Positions 31,667-41,245 are shown, numbered from the stretch's first letter. The stretch: 64,000 bases of DNA from Fructobacillus cardui (GCF_023218935.1 NZ_JAJIAL010000002.1); one strand, 5' to 3'. Notes: generated from the sequence alone by a model not told the origin. Program-made: numbers and translations.

Positions 31667-31963
31667 AAGTCCCGTAGTCAAAAGACTACGGGACGAATTA
31701 AAGTCGTGTTACCACCCTGATTTTAACTAGCATCACTACTAGTTACTCGACAGGTACGTCAAAAAGAGATACCCTAACGCAATAACGGGCGCACCCGGTT
31801 CCGGCTAACCAATAGCTCACCGTCACTTAAACTCAAGGACCATTTTCAAGGGTTTTAATTCATCAACTCCCACCACCGTTGATTCGCTGTGCAATCTCGA
31901 CCCTTTACTTTTCCTGTCGATGTTCATTAATTGCAGTTTAGCAATCAAATTAGTATTTGTCAA
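31667..31963 (-). ncRNA. T-box leader with promoter and terminator, apparently orphaned
   Basis: On the minus strand: TTGACA (31958-31963), 17-bp spacer, TAAACT (31935-31940); a stem I region with the apical stem ATCAAC..GTTGAT; the T-box AGGGTGGTAACACG (31703-31719 zone); then the terminator CCCGTAGTC..GACTACGGG with T6 (31669-31694). T-box RNAs sense uncharged tRNA and control synthetase or amino-acid genes. The specifier codon could not be fixed by eye. No such gene follows: downstream are only small ORFs and the conjugative element. Confidence 0.85.
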
Positions 31964-32139
31964 CGAAATATGAAAAAATAGTTAAATTTAAATGAATAAG
32001 AATTTCTCCCTGTTACAAGTTTAATTGATGTAGTACCTGCTGAAGGACTCTAACTACAATTTGTGTTTGTTAGTTTAATTTAAGGTTGAACAGTTATATA
32101 TTAAAGAATAAGAAGTTACGATAAGGTGGTTTATGAATT

Positions 32140-32577
32140 ATGAAAAAAATTATTGGAGTTGCCGTGGCAATCGACGGTTACATTGTCTTCTTCAAGGGCA
32201 ATCAACGGCATTCTCAGACTAGTTCAAATAGCAATCAGTCTAGTACAAGCACCGAATCGTCCAGCAGCACTAGCAGCAATCAAACGACGAATGGACAATA
32301 CAAAGACGGAACGTTTACTAGTAAAACGGTTACTACCCCTCATGGTACCATGCAGGTTAGTGTCGTGATTTCAAACGGTAAAATCACGAATATCAAAATT
32401 TTGAAGTATCCTGACGAAGAATCCAAATCAGAAAGCATTAACAGTCAATCATTGCCTACTTACCAATCGGAGGCCATTAAGGCCCAAAGTGCTAATATAC
32501 AACAAGTATCTGGTGCTACCGAAACTTACACAGGATTCACGAATTCACTTCAAGATGCTTTAAACAAAGCGGTTTAA
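32140..32577 (+). CDS. Extracellular FMN-binding (flavinylated) protein
   Basis: 145 residues: N-terminal hydrophobic segment, a Ser/Thr/Asn-rich linker (about 27-52) and an FMN-binding domain (GQYKDGTFTSKTV, then DGKITNIKIL-like sequence). The flavinylation motif SGATETYTGF ends the domain; ApbE attaches FMN to the Thr of such motifs. It would carry electrons outside the membrane, fed by the membrane oxidoreductase two genes on. The apbE between them is broken, so flavinylation in trans would be needed. SD AAGGTGG, 10 nt before the ATG. Confidence 0.8.
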   Translation: MKKIIGVAVAIDGYIVFFKGNQRHSQTSSNSNQSSTSTESSSSTSSNQTTNGQYKDGTFTSKTVTTPHGTMQVSVVISNGKITNIKILKYPDEESKSESINSQSLPTYQSEAIKAQSANIQQVSGATETYTGFTNSLQDALNKAV

Positions 32578-32598
32578 CATTATCCAGGAGGACTGGTA

Positions 32599-33389
32599 TT
32601 GACTAAAAAGACTAATGAACAATGCCATTTTTTAACAAACGTTATTGGGAAAATGAACATTCCATTTACAATTAGCGCAGCTGTGTTCGAAGAACGGCCT
32701 GCCCTTCAAGAGCGTTTTCAACAACAATGTTAAAAGATTGCTGCTGATTTAGACCAGGTTAACACTGTTTTTTCACCATTCAAGCCGGATTCGTTAGTAT
32801 CCAGATATGCAATGAAGTTCTGTTAGATTCAACTGATTTTCAAGAGGTTTTTTTAATGGCTGGCCAAGCTAATCAGGTAACCGAAGGATTTTTTGATCCA
32901 TTCTTCAAGGGCCAGTATGACCCTACCGGCATCGTCAAGGGCTGGGCAATCGAAAAAATATTTCATCAACGGTTACGGCCCCTACTGACAGACCCCATGG
33001 TTGTAGGAGTCGCCTTAAATGGTGGCGGCGCTATTCAAGCAGCTGTTGCCGATGACAGTGAATTGACTTGGATGACGGGCATTGAAGACCCACGTCAACC
33101 AGAATACTTGATTGGCAAGTACCCGTTAACCAATGCCGCACTTGCCACCTCCGGGGTTAATAGACGTGGCGAACACATTAAACGAACTGCCAGTCCATTG
33201 ATGCAGGTCACCATTGTTGATCACTCATTAACGATTGCCGATACTTGGGCAACTGCAGGAATGGCCGCCGGAACCAAACGATTTTTAGAACTAATTAAGA
33301 AACATCAATTGACGGGCGTGCTAATTGATGCCAAAATTGGTGAAATCAGTTTTGAGAAAGGTCAGGTTCATCATGCTCAAACGATATAA
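32599..33389 (+). pseudogene. apbE: apbE-like FAD:protein FMN transferase, broken
   Basis: Starts at a TTG with AGGAGG upstream (MTKKTNEQCHFLTNVIGKMN) and meets a TAA after 44 codons (32731), another stop near 32823, then continues in another frame from about 32807 as EVLLDSTDFQEVFLMAGQ and VTEGFFDPFFKGQYDPTGIVKGWAI, the typical ApbE core. The C-terminal part (NGGG, TSGVNRRGEHI, ATAGMAAG) is well kept. One nonsense codon plus one frameshift make a full product unlikely. It overlaps the next gene by 17 nt. Confidence 0.8.
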
Positions 33390-34665
33390 CTTTAGCCTAG
33401 GGCTGACTTGGTTGGTGATTTTCTTTGTCATTCCATTACCACTACTCCAGACACTATCAGCTGGATTGCCAGCAATTTATTCCAGCCAATCCCAAGCGAT
33501 TTATTTAGGTGCCATTGCCTATGCTTGGATGCTCACGTCAATTTATTTAGCCACGAAACCCCATTGGTTGGATCGACTGATTGGCTTGCCTGATATGTAT
33601 ATGATTCATGGCATCATTAGTATCCTTGCCATTGTTTTGGCCTATTTGCATAAATTTGGTAACTCTTCTGATGGCTGGATCAAAATTACGGGCGATTGGG
33701 CCATTTACCTATTTACTGGCATCATGGTCTATTCGATGATCTTTATGGCTGGCTGGTTTACTAGCCGTATCCCCTTTCTAGCTAAGTTAAAAAGAACGCT
33801 AGAGACCGTTTTCAAACATGAATTATCTGTCTGGTTACATCGTCTAAATCTGATTGCTACCCTCTTAGTCTTTATCCACGTTCAATTAATTAGCTATGTG
33901 ACTACTATTCATCCTTTCATGTTCGTCTTTTATGCCTACAGTGGCATTGTCTTTATCAGCTACGTGATGAGTAAAGTTCGGAGTCAATTAGGTGATACCA
34001 GAGGAACCGTGATGACTAACGAGGTACTAGCCCCAAATGTTCAGGAGCTAACGATTACGCCTCAAAAACATTATCAATTAAATTTGCGAATGGGCGATTT
34101 CGTCTTTATCTCCTTTCCTGATTTAAAAGGCCTGAAAGAATACCATCCGTTTTCAATCGTCAATCCACCTAGTGACGACAGCCAGCACATTAAATTGGCC
34201 ATCCGCGGCGATGGTGACTTCACGAAACTCCTTTCTGAAATTAAACCAGGCGTCGCAGTTAAATTAAGTGGTGGTTACGGCCGTTATCATTCTTTCCTGG
34301 AAGATAATGACCAAGACCATCACATTGTCATGATTGCTGGTGGTATTGGTGTAACACCATTGCTTTCAATCGTGGAAGGTTCTCCAGAACGTCATATTTC
34401 ATTGTTTTATTCCGCCCATTATGACCATGATTTAATCTATTTAAATCAGCTAAAGGATTGGCACCAACGTGACAACTTTGATTTACATTATCAGGTTGGT
34501 CGCTATTCCGAAGCCGATGTTTTGAACCATCAATTGCATGACTTACCAAATAACACCATCTTTCTCATTTCTGGACCGGCCCCAATGATTCGCTATTGGA
34601 AACGGACCTTGAAGAAAAATGGTATTCGAAATGGGCAAATGTACGCCGAAGAATTTACTTGGTAA
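33373..34665 (+). CDS. Ferric-reductase-like transmembrane flavin oxidoreductase
   Basis: About 430 residues from the ATG at 33373 (MLKRYNFSLGLTWLVIFF). Six hydrophobic segments in the first 210 with paired His (MIHGIISI, LHKFG, WLHRLNL, FIHVQL) for haem, then FAD-binding (YHPFSIVNPP) and NAD(P)-binding (MIAGGIGVTPLL, LISGPAPMIRYW) domains. It would move electrons from NAD(P)H across the membrane to the flavinylated protein at 32140, a compact extracellular electron transfer set. Intact despite the broken apbE. Ended by the terminator at 34671. Confidence 0.8.
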   Translation: MLKRYNFSLGLTWLVIFFVIPLPLLQTLSAGLPAIYSSQSQAIYLGAIAYAWMLTSIYLATKPHWLDRLIGLPDMYMIHGIISILAIVLAYLHKFGNSSDGWIKITGDWAIYLFTGIMVYSMIFMAGWFTSRIPFLAKLKRTLETVFKHELSVWLHRLNLIATLLVFIHVQLISYVTTIHPFMFVFYAYSGIVFISYVMSKVRSQLGDTRGTVMTNEVLAPNVQELTITPQKHYQLNLRMGDFVFISFPDLKGLKEYHPFSIVNPPSDDSQHIKLAIRGDGDFTKLLSEIKPGVAVKLSGGYGRYHSFLEDNDQDHHIVMIAGGIGVTPLLSIVEGSPERHISLFYSAHYDHDLIYLNQLKDWHQRDNFDLHYQVGRYSEADVLNHQLHDLPNNTIFLISGPAPMIRYWKRTLKKNGIRNGQMYAEEFTW

Positions 34666-34670
34666 TAAAG

Positions 34671-34702
34671 AAAAGCCCGGTCAATATGACCGAGCTTTTT
34701 TA
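34671..34702. terminator. Bidirectional terminator
   Basis: AAGCCCGGTCA-ATA-TGACCGAGCTT stem between the oxidoreductase and the convergent SemiSWEET gene, with T/A runs on both sides. Confidence 0.85.
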
Positions 34703-34716
34703 TGTTGATATTGATA

Positions 34717-35031
34717 TTAATGGATATAAATCGTTATGACTGTGAACAAGCCAAACAAAATCCCTGGGACGTTCGAAATAATAATTGGCCAATCTTTATA
34801 CGTTTTAGTCCAGCCATAGCCAGCCCAGAACGATGCGTTAATCATCGCTACGAGTGGCTGTAAAACACCGACTGGATGCCCTGAAAAATTGCTAATAATT
34901 TGCGGGATATAAGAAACATACATCGCAATACAGGTGAACGTAGCAGCCTTGCTGAGTAACTTCAGCCGTTTAACTCGTTTTTCGGGTATAGCATTCTCAC
35001 CTGTTGGATATTCTGAAGTATCAATTCTCAT
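34717..35031 (-). CDS. SemiSWEET/PQ-loop sugar transporter
   Basis: 104 residues. After a 30-residue polar N-terminus come three membrane segments with the PQ motif in the first (AMYVSYIPQIISNFSG), then VAMINASFWAGYGW and ISNVPGILFGLFTVITIYI. One triple-helix bundle is the bacterial SemiSWEET form, which works as a dimer and moves sugars. The long N-terminal extension is a little unusual. Single-gene unit. Confidence 0.85.
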   Translation of the reverse strand: MRIDTSEYPTGENAIPEKRVKRLKLLSKAATFTCIAMYVSYIPQIISNFSGHPVGVLQPLVAMINASFWAGYGWTKTYKDWPIIISNVPGILFGLFTVITIYIH

Positions 35032-35215
35032 AAAAATTTCCTTTCTCCGTTGTTCATACCTAAAATTATAGCTGTTTTTATTTCATATAGCGAGTAAAAA
35101 CGAAACATCTGCACTTTTTATGCAATATTGCTAGCTACTATTCAAATAATTGCTATGATTAAGTAATTCCAGCTAATGATATAATGTGACTTATATTAAT
35201 AGCCGAGGTAAAAAC

Positions 35216-35716
35216 ATGAATAAAAATGAAGTCTTTCAGTATTTAAAGCAAAAAAACATTTGGCACGAAATTACAGAGCACCAGGCCTTATTTAGTATGG
35301 ATAGCATTGTGGATGTTGATTTACCATACCCAGATGCCGATGCAAAAAATCTTTTTGTCCGTGATGATAAGAAACGAAATTATTATCTGATTACCGTTAA
35401 AGGCGATAAAAGAGTTGATTTGAAGGCCTTCCGCAAGGAAAACCAGACTCGCCCACTATCGTTTGCTTCAGAAGAAGACTTGCTAAGATTAATGGACTTA
35501 ATTCCTGGCTCAGTTTCCCCTTTTGGTCTATTGAACGATGAAAACCGCCAGGTCAATTTTTTCCTTGATGAAGAATTTTTAAAAGAACCCGGACTAATCG
35601 GGATTCACCCAAATGAAAACACGGCAACGGTCTGGTTAAAAACTCCTGATCTCCTCGAAATGATTCAAGAACATGGGAATGAAGTTACGACTGTCCCTAT
35701 TCCCGAACGAGAATAA
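35216..35716 (+). CDS. YbaK/ProX-type aminoacyl-tRNA editing protein
   Basis: 166 residues from the ATG at 35216 (MNKNEVFQYLKQKNIWHEIT; AGGT 8 nt upstream). The pattern DADAKNLFVRDDKKRNYYLI then KRVDLKAF and SPFGLLNDENRQV is typical of the YbaK/ProRS-associated deacylase family (ProX/PrdX), which clears mischarged Ala-tRNA(Pro) or similar. Single gene, followed by a long hairpin terminator. Confidence 0.85.
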   Translation: MNKNEVFQYLKQKNIWHEITEHQALFSMDSIVDVDLPYPDADAKNLFVRDDKKRNYYLITVKGDKRVDLKAFRKENQTRPLSFASEEDLLRLMDLIPGSVSPFGLLNDENRQVNFFLDEEFLKEPGLIGIHPNENTATVWLKTPDLLEMIQEHGNEVTTVPIPERE

Positions 35717-35740
35717 TATCATCATAATCCACTTAAAAAG

Positions 35741-35828
35741 CTGCAACACTGTTTCTGTAAGTAAATATGAACCCCGAAATTTGTTGGTCCAAATCTCGGA
35801 GTTCATATCAGTGCTACAGCTTTTTTAG
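35741..35828. terminator. Long bidirectional hairpin terminator
   Basis: AAAAGCTG at one end pairs with CAGCTTTTT at the other, with further paired blocks inside (ATATGAAC/GTTCATAT, CCGA/TCGG). It lies between two convergent genes. Confidence 0.75.
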
Positions 35829-35843
35829 TATTTCATTCTCTTT

Positions 35844-36434
35844 TTAAGAAACAATTTGATGGTATTGCTCCTGGGCAATTTGTACAATTGGTACTTGCTG
35901 TGAACTGCACGTGCCTAATTTTTTACCAATATGTTGGACAAGCCAAGCAGGTAAATAAAGTCTGGTAAGGAGAACTAGGTAAGCGTCGAAACTTAGAAAC
36001 GTTTCGATATCTTCAAAATAGCTAAACAATTCTTCATCCGCACGCACCGGTTGACCAAGTCGCAGCATAATAATCGTTTCCAAAACTTGCTCATGACAGA
36101 GTAGATGTTCTTTTTGTGCTAAACGAACCATAATTCGTTTCAAAACCCGTTGATCATCAACAAACCGGTACGCTTTTGCAGCCCAATCAATAATGGCAAA
36201 ACCATCAAAAACGTTGGCTTCACCGTTGTCTGCCAATGTTAAGCCCATATAACGCAATAATTGAATAGTGGTACTCAAATGGATATCTGTTTGGCCACAT
36301 TCAAAATTTGAAATCACACTCGTCGATAAACCCGTTGCGTCAGCTAAATCATTGGCAGACATGCCACGAATTTCACGTCATTCGCGAATCATGGCGCCTA
36401 AACGTTGAACCTCTGCAAAGACATCTTTCGACAT
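35844..36434 (-). pseudogene. Rgg/MutR-type transcriptional regulator with an in-frame stop
   Basis: From the ATG at 36434 the frame reads MSKDVFAEVQRLGAMIRE, then TGA (36378-36380), then REIRGMSANDLADATGLSTS and on to 35844 without further breaks. The N-terminal XRE HTH and a helical C-terminal domain are typical of Rgg regulators, but at 196 residues it is shorter than usual (about 280-300), so the back part is also missing. CGA to TGA is a single transition. Restart at the ATG at 36362 would remove most of the HTH. Confidence 0.65.
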
Positions 36435-36471
36435 GGTCCTCGACCCCTTTTTACATTCTTAATTTCACTTT

Positions 36472-36619
36472 TTATTCAGCAATCACTTTTAATTCAGCTC
36501 GCTCTAGTAAGTACACTTGCAAATCAGCAATTGAAATCATTGGTAATTGCCATTTTTTGGCTAACTGAACTAAATCAGCCTGACGAGCCATATGACCATT
36601 ACGCTCCAAGACACCTCCA
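36472..36619 (-). pseudogene. ribB: C-terminal fragment of ribB (dihydroxybutanone phosphate synthase)
   Basis: The minus strand reads GGVLERNGHMARQADLVQLA then KKWQLPMISIADLQVYLLER and a stop, about 49 residues. The pattern 'xxDGxMARxxDLxxFAKKxxLxxISIADLIxY' is the end of the RibB domain of riboflavin synthesis. The rest is gone; it meets the ilvD fragment head-on at about 36620. No other rib gene is near. Confidence 0.6.
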
Positions 36620-36629
36620 GACTTGGCCC

Positions 36630-37436
36630 CCAATGGGAATGTGTGACCTGATTCGCGAAAGTGCTAAGCAACTAATGCGCTTAGTCAAAGAAAACGTGAA
36701 GCCAAAAGATTTGATTACCAAAGAAGCGCTTGACGATGCCATCGCGCTTGATATGGCCATGGGTGGTTCAACAATACCGTGCTTCATGTTTTAAGCAATT
36801 GCTCATGAAGCAGGAATTGACTATAACCAAGAAAATATCAATAAAATTGCTAAAAAAGTCCCTTATCTAGCCAAAATTGCGCCATCATCCAACTGGTCGA
36901 TGGAAGATGTTCATCAAGCAAGTGGTATCCCAGCAATCATGAACGAACTTGTCCGCATGGGCAATATCTTACATCCTGATCGCATGACCCTTACTAGGAA
37001 AACCATTCGAGAAAACGTGGCTGGCCACGAAATTTTAAATGATGAAATTATCAGGCGCTTTGATATAAATCCTTATTCTAAAGAAGGTGGTATCTCCATT
37101 CTTTCTACGGGAACCTTGCACCAGATGGAGCAGCCATCAAAGCTGGTGGAGTCGATGCCAGTGTCAAACAGTTTACGGGAGAAGCCATTGTGTTCAACTC
37201 GGAAAGGACGCTGTCAAGGCCATTGATCCCGGTCAGATTCCTGCCGGTCGCGTAGTCGTTATCCGTTATGAAGGACCTAAGGGAGGACCAGGACCCGGCA
37301 TGCCCGAAATGCTTGGACCAACATCTGCTCTAACTAGGATGGAACTAGGAAAAGAAGTTGCCCTGATTACTGATGGCCGTTTTTCCGGAGCAACCCGTGA
37401 TATCTCAGTTGGACATGTCAGTCCAGAGGCAGCTGA
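36630..37436 (+). pseudogene. ilvD: ilvD (dihydroxy-acid dehydratase) remnant with frameshifts
   Basis: Pieces in order: ESAKQLMRLVKENVKPKDLI and ALDMAMGGST up to 36770; IAHEAGIDYNQENINKIAKK and PAIMNELVRMGNILHPDRMT; PDGAAIKAGGVDASVKQFTG; then GKDAVKAIDPGQIPAGRVVV and ALITDGRFSGATRDISVGHV. All are typical of IlvD, but spread over three frames, with the N-terminal Fe-S part and the last 100 residues missing. At 37437 it is fused in frame to a transporter fragment. Branched-chain amino acid synthesis is lost here. Confidence 0.85.
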
Positions 37437-37728
37437 TCAAGGACCAATCGCTTTAATTCTTGCCGTTAGTGCACTTGCTTTAATTCCAATTGTCATGTTG
37501 TATAATTTATTAGGATATCTATTTGGTTTTTTGTTTGCCAAACTATTAAAAATTGACACTGCCCAACAGAAGGCAATTACGTTTGAAATTGGTATGCAAG
37601 ATTCGGCCCTTGCGTCTACATTAGCAATTTCATTTTTCGAACCTGCTTCCGCCATTTCAGCTGTCATCTTCTCTGTTTGGCACAATATCTCTTGATCAGT
37701 TTTAGCCTCCATTTGGAAAAACCATTAA
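37437..37728 (+). pseudogene. C-terminal fragment of a BASS/bile-acid:Na+ symporter-family transporter
   Basis: After the ilvD junction the same frame continues VSALALIPIVMLYNLLGYLF then AITFEIGMQDSALASTLAI and SVWHNIS, the last three helices of a BASS/PanS-type carrier. A TGA at 37693 replaces a residue (probably Gly) before SVLASIWKNH and the natural stop at 37726. Front part missing. Confidence 0.75.
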
Positions 37729-37750
37729 GAGCTCTTCCGTTCATGGCAAT

Positions 37751-37846
37751 ACAAAAAGTCGGCATTTTAGCCGACTTTTTATGATTAAAAATCAAACCCA
37801 TTGGATAGAAAAAGGCCCGTTGCTCAAGCAACGGGCCTTCTTTTTC
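37751..37846. terminator. Two consecutive hairpin terminators
   Basis: AAAAGTCGGC..GCCGACTTTTT at 37752-37783 and GGCCCGTTGCT..AAGCAACGGGCC at 37815-37840, each with T/A runs. They separate the degenerate region from the minus-strand gene at 37859. Confidence 0.85.
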
Positions 37847-37858
37847 ACTATTAATATT

Positions 37859-38086
37859 TTATTTTAGTAAGTGCTGCTTTGCTTTACGAAATATCCATAC
37901 GACCAGACTTAGTCCTGAATAAATCGAAACGAAGATGATAAAGTTCAAGAAGAGATCATCCTGAATAGCGGGATAAATCTTTTCAACTTGGTCAATACCA
38001 ATAAAACTACCTAAAATAATGAAAATACTGCTAATGGAGAAGCCTCTTTTTCGGCGTTCGGGTCTCGATTTCGCTTGCATACTCAT
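37859..38086 (-). CDS. Small two-span membrane protein, unknown
   Basis: 75 residues: basic start MSMQAKSRPERRKRGFSIS, two hydrophobic segments (SIFIILGSFIGI and FLNFIIFVSIYSGLSLVVWI) and a basic tail. It lies 26 nt after the P-type ATPase and may be co-transcribed with it. No family recognised. Confidence 0.6.
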   Translation of the reverse strand: MSMQAKSRPERRKRGFSISSIFIILGSFIGIDQVEKIYPAIQDDLFLNFIIFVSIYSGLSLVVWIFRKAKQHLLK

Positions 38087-38112
38087 TTACCTTTCAAGTA
38101 AGTTATTAGTCA

Positions 38113-40721
38113 TTAAACCTGAAAGAGCTTCGGACTGATTTTCTTCAAGATTTCTAAGATAATTGTCGGCACAACAGTTAAGAGAACAATCATCAACCAA
38201 TGGCTAGCTGATAAGCTAACCAAGCCGAAGAGTCCTTGAACACCCGGAATCACCGAAACGGCAATGGTAATCAATGTTGCTAAGATGGCCATGTTCACCA
38301 ACGATGGGTTGGCACCATAGCGAATTGAAAAGAGCGACTTTTCAGAACGGATATTGAAAACGTGAATAATCGACGTTAATGACAAGACCACGAAGGCCAT
38401 TGTCTGACCAACTTCTTCTGAAGTAGCGATACCACCCATGGCCACATTTTGACCAAACCAAATGGCACCTAAGGTCACCAGGGCAAAGAGCGATGCGTTT
38501 AAGGCAATCTGTCGGCCAAGTCCCTGGCTAAACAATGATGCATTTTTAGGCATCGGCGCCTTATCCATCACATTTGTTAACATCGGTTCACGACTCAAAG
38601 CGAATCCTGGCAAACCATCGGCTACAAGGTTAATAAAAAGTAGATGGATTGGGAGTAACGGTGAACCCCAGCCTAAGATCATTCATGATAGCAATTAATT
38701 CCGAGATGTTAGCGGACAAAAGGAAATTAATGGTCTTACGAACCTTAACATAAACGCCTCGTCCTTCTTCGGTAGCACTAATAATCGTCGCAAAGTTATC
38801 ATCTGTCAAAACGATATCGGAAGCACCACGAGCAACGTCAGTTCCGGTTTGGCCCATAGAAATACTAACATTGGCTGCCTTCAAGGCCGGTGCATCATTG
38901 ACACCATCACCCGTCATGGCAATCGTGGCATCTTGTCGCTGCCATGACTTGATAATTCTGATTTTGTCCGTTGGTGTTACACGAGCATAAACACTATAAT
39001 CTTTAACATTCTTATCCAATTCAGCATCGGATAATTGGGCCAATTCGGCACCGGTTAATGTTTTGTCGCCTGGTTGTAAAATGCCGATTTCACGGGCGAT
39101 TGCACTCGCCGTTTCAACGTGGTCACCGGTAATCATTACCGTCTTAACCCCGGGTTGTCTTGCCTGAGCCCCGGACGTGGTGGATCAATAATACCAACCA
39201 AACCGACCAGTTCTAAATTGCTTTCATAAAATTTCTGAGTTGGTTCTTCCGGCATTTGATCAAAGACGTACTTTGTAATAGTCAAAACACGCAGTGCCTG
39301 ACGACCGAACTTTTGGTTAATCTTTTCGGCTTCAGCAACACCACCGTTTGCCAGCATTGGGGCCAACACATCAAAGGCTCCCTTAGTGATGGCAATGTAA
39401 CCACCATCTGGTCGTTGATGAACGGTTGTCATCCGCTTTTTTGTTGAATTAAATGGTACCTGATCAACTACAGGATATTCAGCCAATAATTCTTCTCGAC
39501 TCTTAATAGGATCAATGGCCCGTACCAAAGCAACTTCCGTTGGCAAACCATCAAAACGTGTTTCACCATCTTCATCTTTCGATACTGCAACGTTCGTTGA
39601 CATTGCTGCCAATGACAAAACTTCCTCGGCTTCAGGTGTGATACCATCTGCTGTGGCTGATAACTGATTTTGACTCGCTTGCCAGACTTGACGAACTGTC
39701 ATCTTGTTTTGCGTCAAAGTTCCAGTCTTATCTGAAGCGATGACATTCGTTGTTCCCAGCGTTTCAACCGCTGGTAATCGACGAATAATAGCGTGCTTCT
39801 TGGCGATTCGCTGAACGCCAAGAGCTAGAGTCATGGTCACGATCACTGGCAGCGTTTCTGGCACAATGGCAACGGCTAAGAAGATGTGCTTCAGATCCAT
39901 TCCTTGGGCAATTCCTAACGTCAAAACGACAATAGCAGAGATAATGGCCAAATAAGAAATATTACGACCTAATTGAGCTAAACGACGTTGTAATGGTGTC
40001 AAAGGCGTGCTGTTTTCATTGTTCAACAGGCTGGCAATCTTACCCATTTCGGTTGCCATTCCCACAGCCGTGACGATGGCAAGGCCATGACCATTAACAA
40101 CGGTCGTACCACGATAAACCATCGTTACTCGTTCACCGAGGCCGACGTCCTTGTCTCCCTCAAAAGTAGCCTCCGCATCTTTTTCAACGGGTAAACTTTC
40201 ACCAGTTAATGCAGACTCTTCTGTCTGCAATTCAACAGCTTCAATTAAACGCGCATCAGCGGCGATGAATCGTCCGTTTTCTAAGAGCAAAATATCGCCG
40301 ACGACAACGTGTCATCCGAATCAATTAATTCCGGCTGACCGTCACGCAGAACCTTAACCTGGCTCTTATTCAAATCCTTCAAGGCGGCTAAAGAGTTCTC
40401 CGCCTTTCCTTCTTGGAAAATGGACAATGCTGAGTTGATGACCACAATCCCAATCACCAACAGACTTTCGAAGTAATTATTACTTCCTTCCAAATAAGTG
40501 GCGACAAAGGAAATCCCGGCCGCAATCAGCAAAATGATAGTTGCCACATCCTTTAAACTAAGCAAAATTTTCTTAGCTAAAGACGTCTTTTTTTCAGCAA
40601 CGAAAACGTTTTTTCCGTGTTCTTGCCGGCTCTTCTCGACCTGATTTTCCGAAAGCCCTTGGTTCGGTTTTGTCCCAAGAGTCTTGAGTGTTGCTTGAAC
40701 TCCTTTTTGGAATGCTTGCAT
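38113..40721 (-). pseudogene. PMR1/Ca2+-type P-type cation ATPase, three frameshifts
   Basis: Together the pieces make a nearly full P2A-type ATPase of about 870 residues, start ATG at 40721 (MQAFQKGVQATLKTLGTKPN; AAAGGA upstream). Visible landmarks: LTGESLPVEK, phosphorylation loop SDKTGTLTQNKM, KGAFDVL, MITGDHVETA, TGDGVNDAPALK. Frame changes lie near 40285 (before VVVGDILLLENG), near 39140 (where several residues before KTVMITGD are also missing) and near 38655 (before MILGWGSPLLPIHLL). No long homopolymer is at these places, so decay is more likely than error. A structured leader precedes it. Confidence 0.85.
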
Positions 40722-40739
40722 GAGTATTCCTTTCAATGG

Positions 40740-40860
40740 TTCATGAGAAGGTATCACACCAGAGATGGTCTCCTGGCCACGGCACGTCTTCTCTTGCGTG
40801 ACCGTGTTGGCAGTTGCATACTACTCAAAGTTCGGCGCCGACAATAAAGTGGTGTAAGTC
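40740..40860 (-). ncRNA. Structured 5' leader of the P-type ATPase; possible metal riboswitch
   Basis: The minus strand holds several hairpins: TTACACC..GGTGTGA as a closing stem, GGTCACG..CGTG-CC, and CCAG-GAGA-CCA-TCTC-TGG, ending 20 nt before the start codon. Mn2+ riboswitches (yybP-ykoY) often precede such ATPases, but I cannot match the conserved yybP-ykoY loop sequences, so the class is open. Confidence 0.35.
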
Positions 40861-41245
40861 CCCGAATTTTGAAATCGTGTCTCTTTATAGATAAAAAGCG
40901 AACATTTTCGGCTAATCATTTGCGATTAACATGTAGGTTTTTAGCTAATTGGAATACTGGCACAATTAACTGTCAAAATTAATATTCAGATATGTATGAA
41001 AGTACGACACCATCAGAGTGAATAAAAGTATTCTTAAACTAATAAGTATGACTAATATTATTCTAGCATACTTATAACGATTTTTGTAAGTTTTAAAGAA
41101 TAAAATAATTTTTTCTAATAAAAAACACTATTAAATCAGCGATTATATGCTTTAAATTAGAATAATGTTTATTAAAAAACGCCTATACCAATTTTGGAAG
41201 GCATTTATCTGTCGAGTATTCCGTCTCACTTTACGGGATAGACCA
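40861..41245. other. AT-rich promoter region of the ATPase
   Basis: No gene. It carries a dyad-covered promoter at 41042-41089, described separately, and otherwise AT-rich sequence with no recognisable element. Confidence 0.4.
41042..41089 (-). promoter_or_regulatory. Promoter under a 34-bp dyad (operator candidate)
   Basis: ATAAGTATG (41042-41050) and CATACTTAT (41067-41075) are perfect inverted arms with the -10 TAGAAT (41060-41065, extended by TGC) in the centre and TTACAA (41084-41089) 18 bp upstream. A repressor bound to the dyad would cover the promoter. It would drive a 330-nt leader and the ATPase. Confidence 0.45.

Noticed and set aside
36378..36380. Reading in-frame TGA codons as tryptophan (recoding)
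   Set aside because: Other genes in the window use TGA as a normal stop and TGG for Trp, and the affected genes carry other damage or are truncated.
40740..40860. Firm call of a yybP-ykoY manganese riboswitch
   Set aside because: Gene context fits, but I could not match the conserved loop sequences, so I kept it only as a structured leader.
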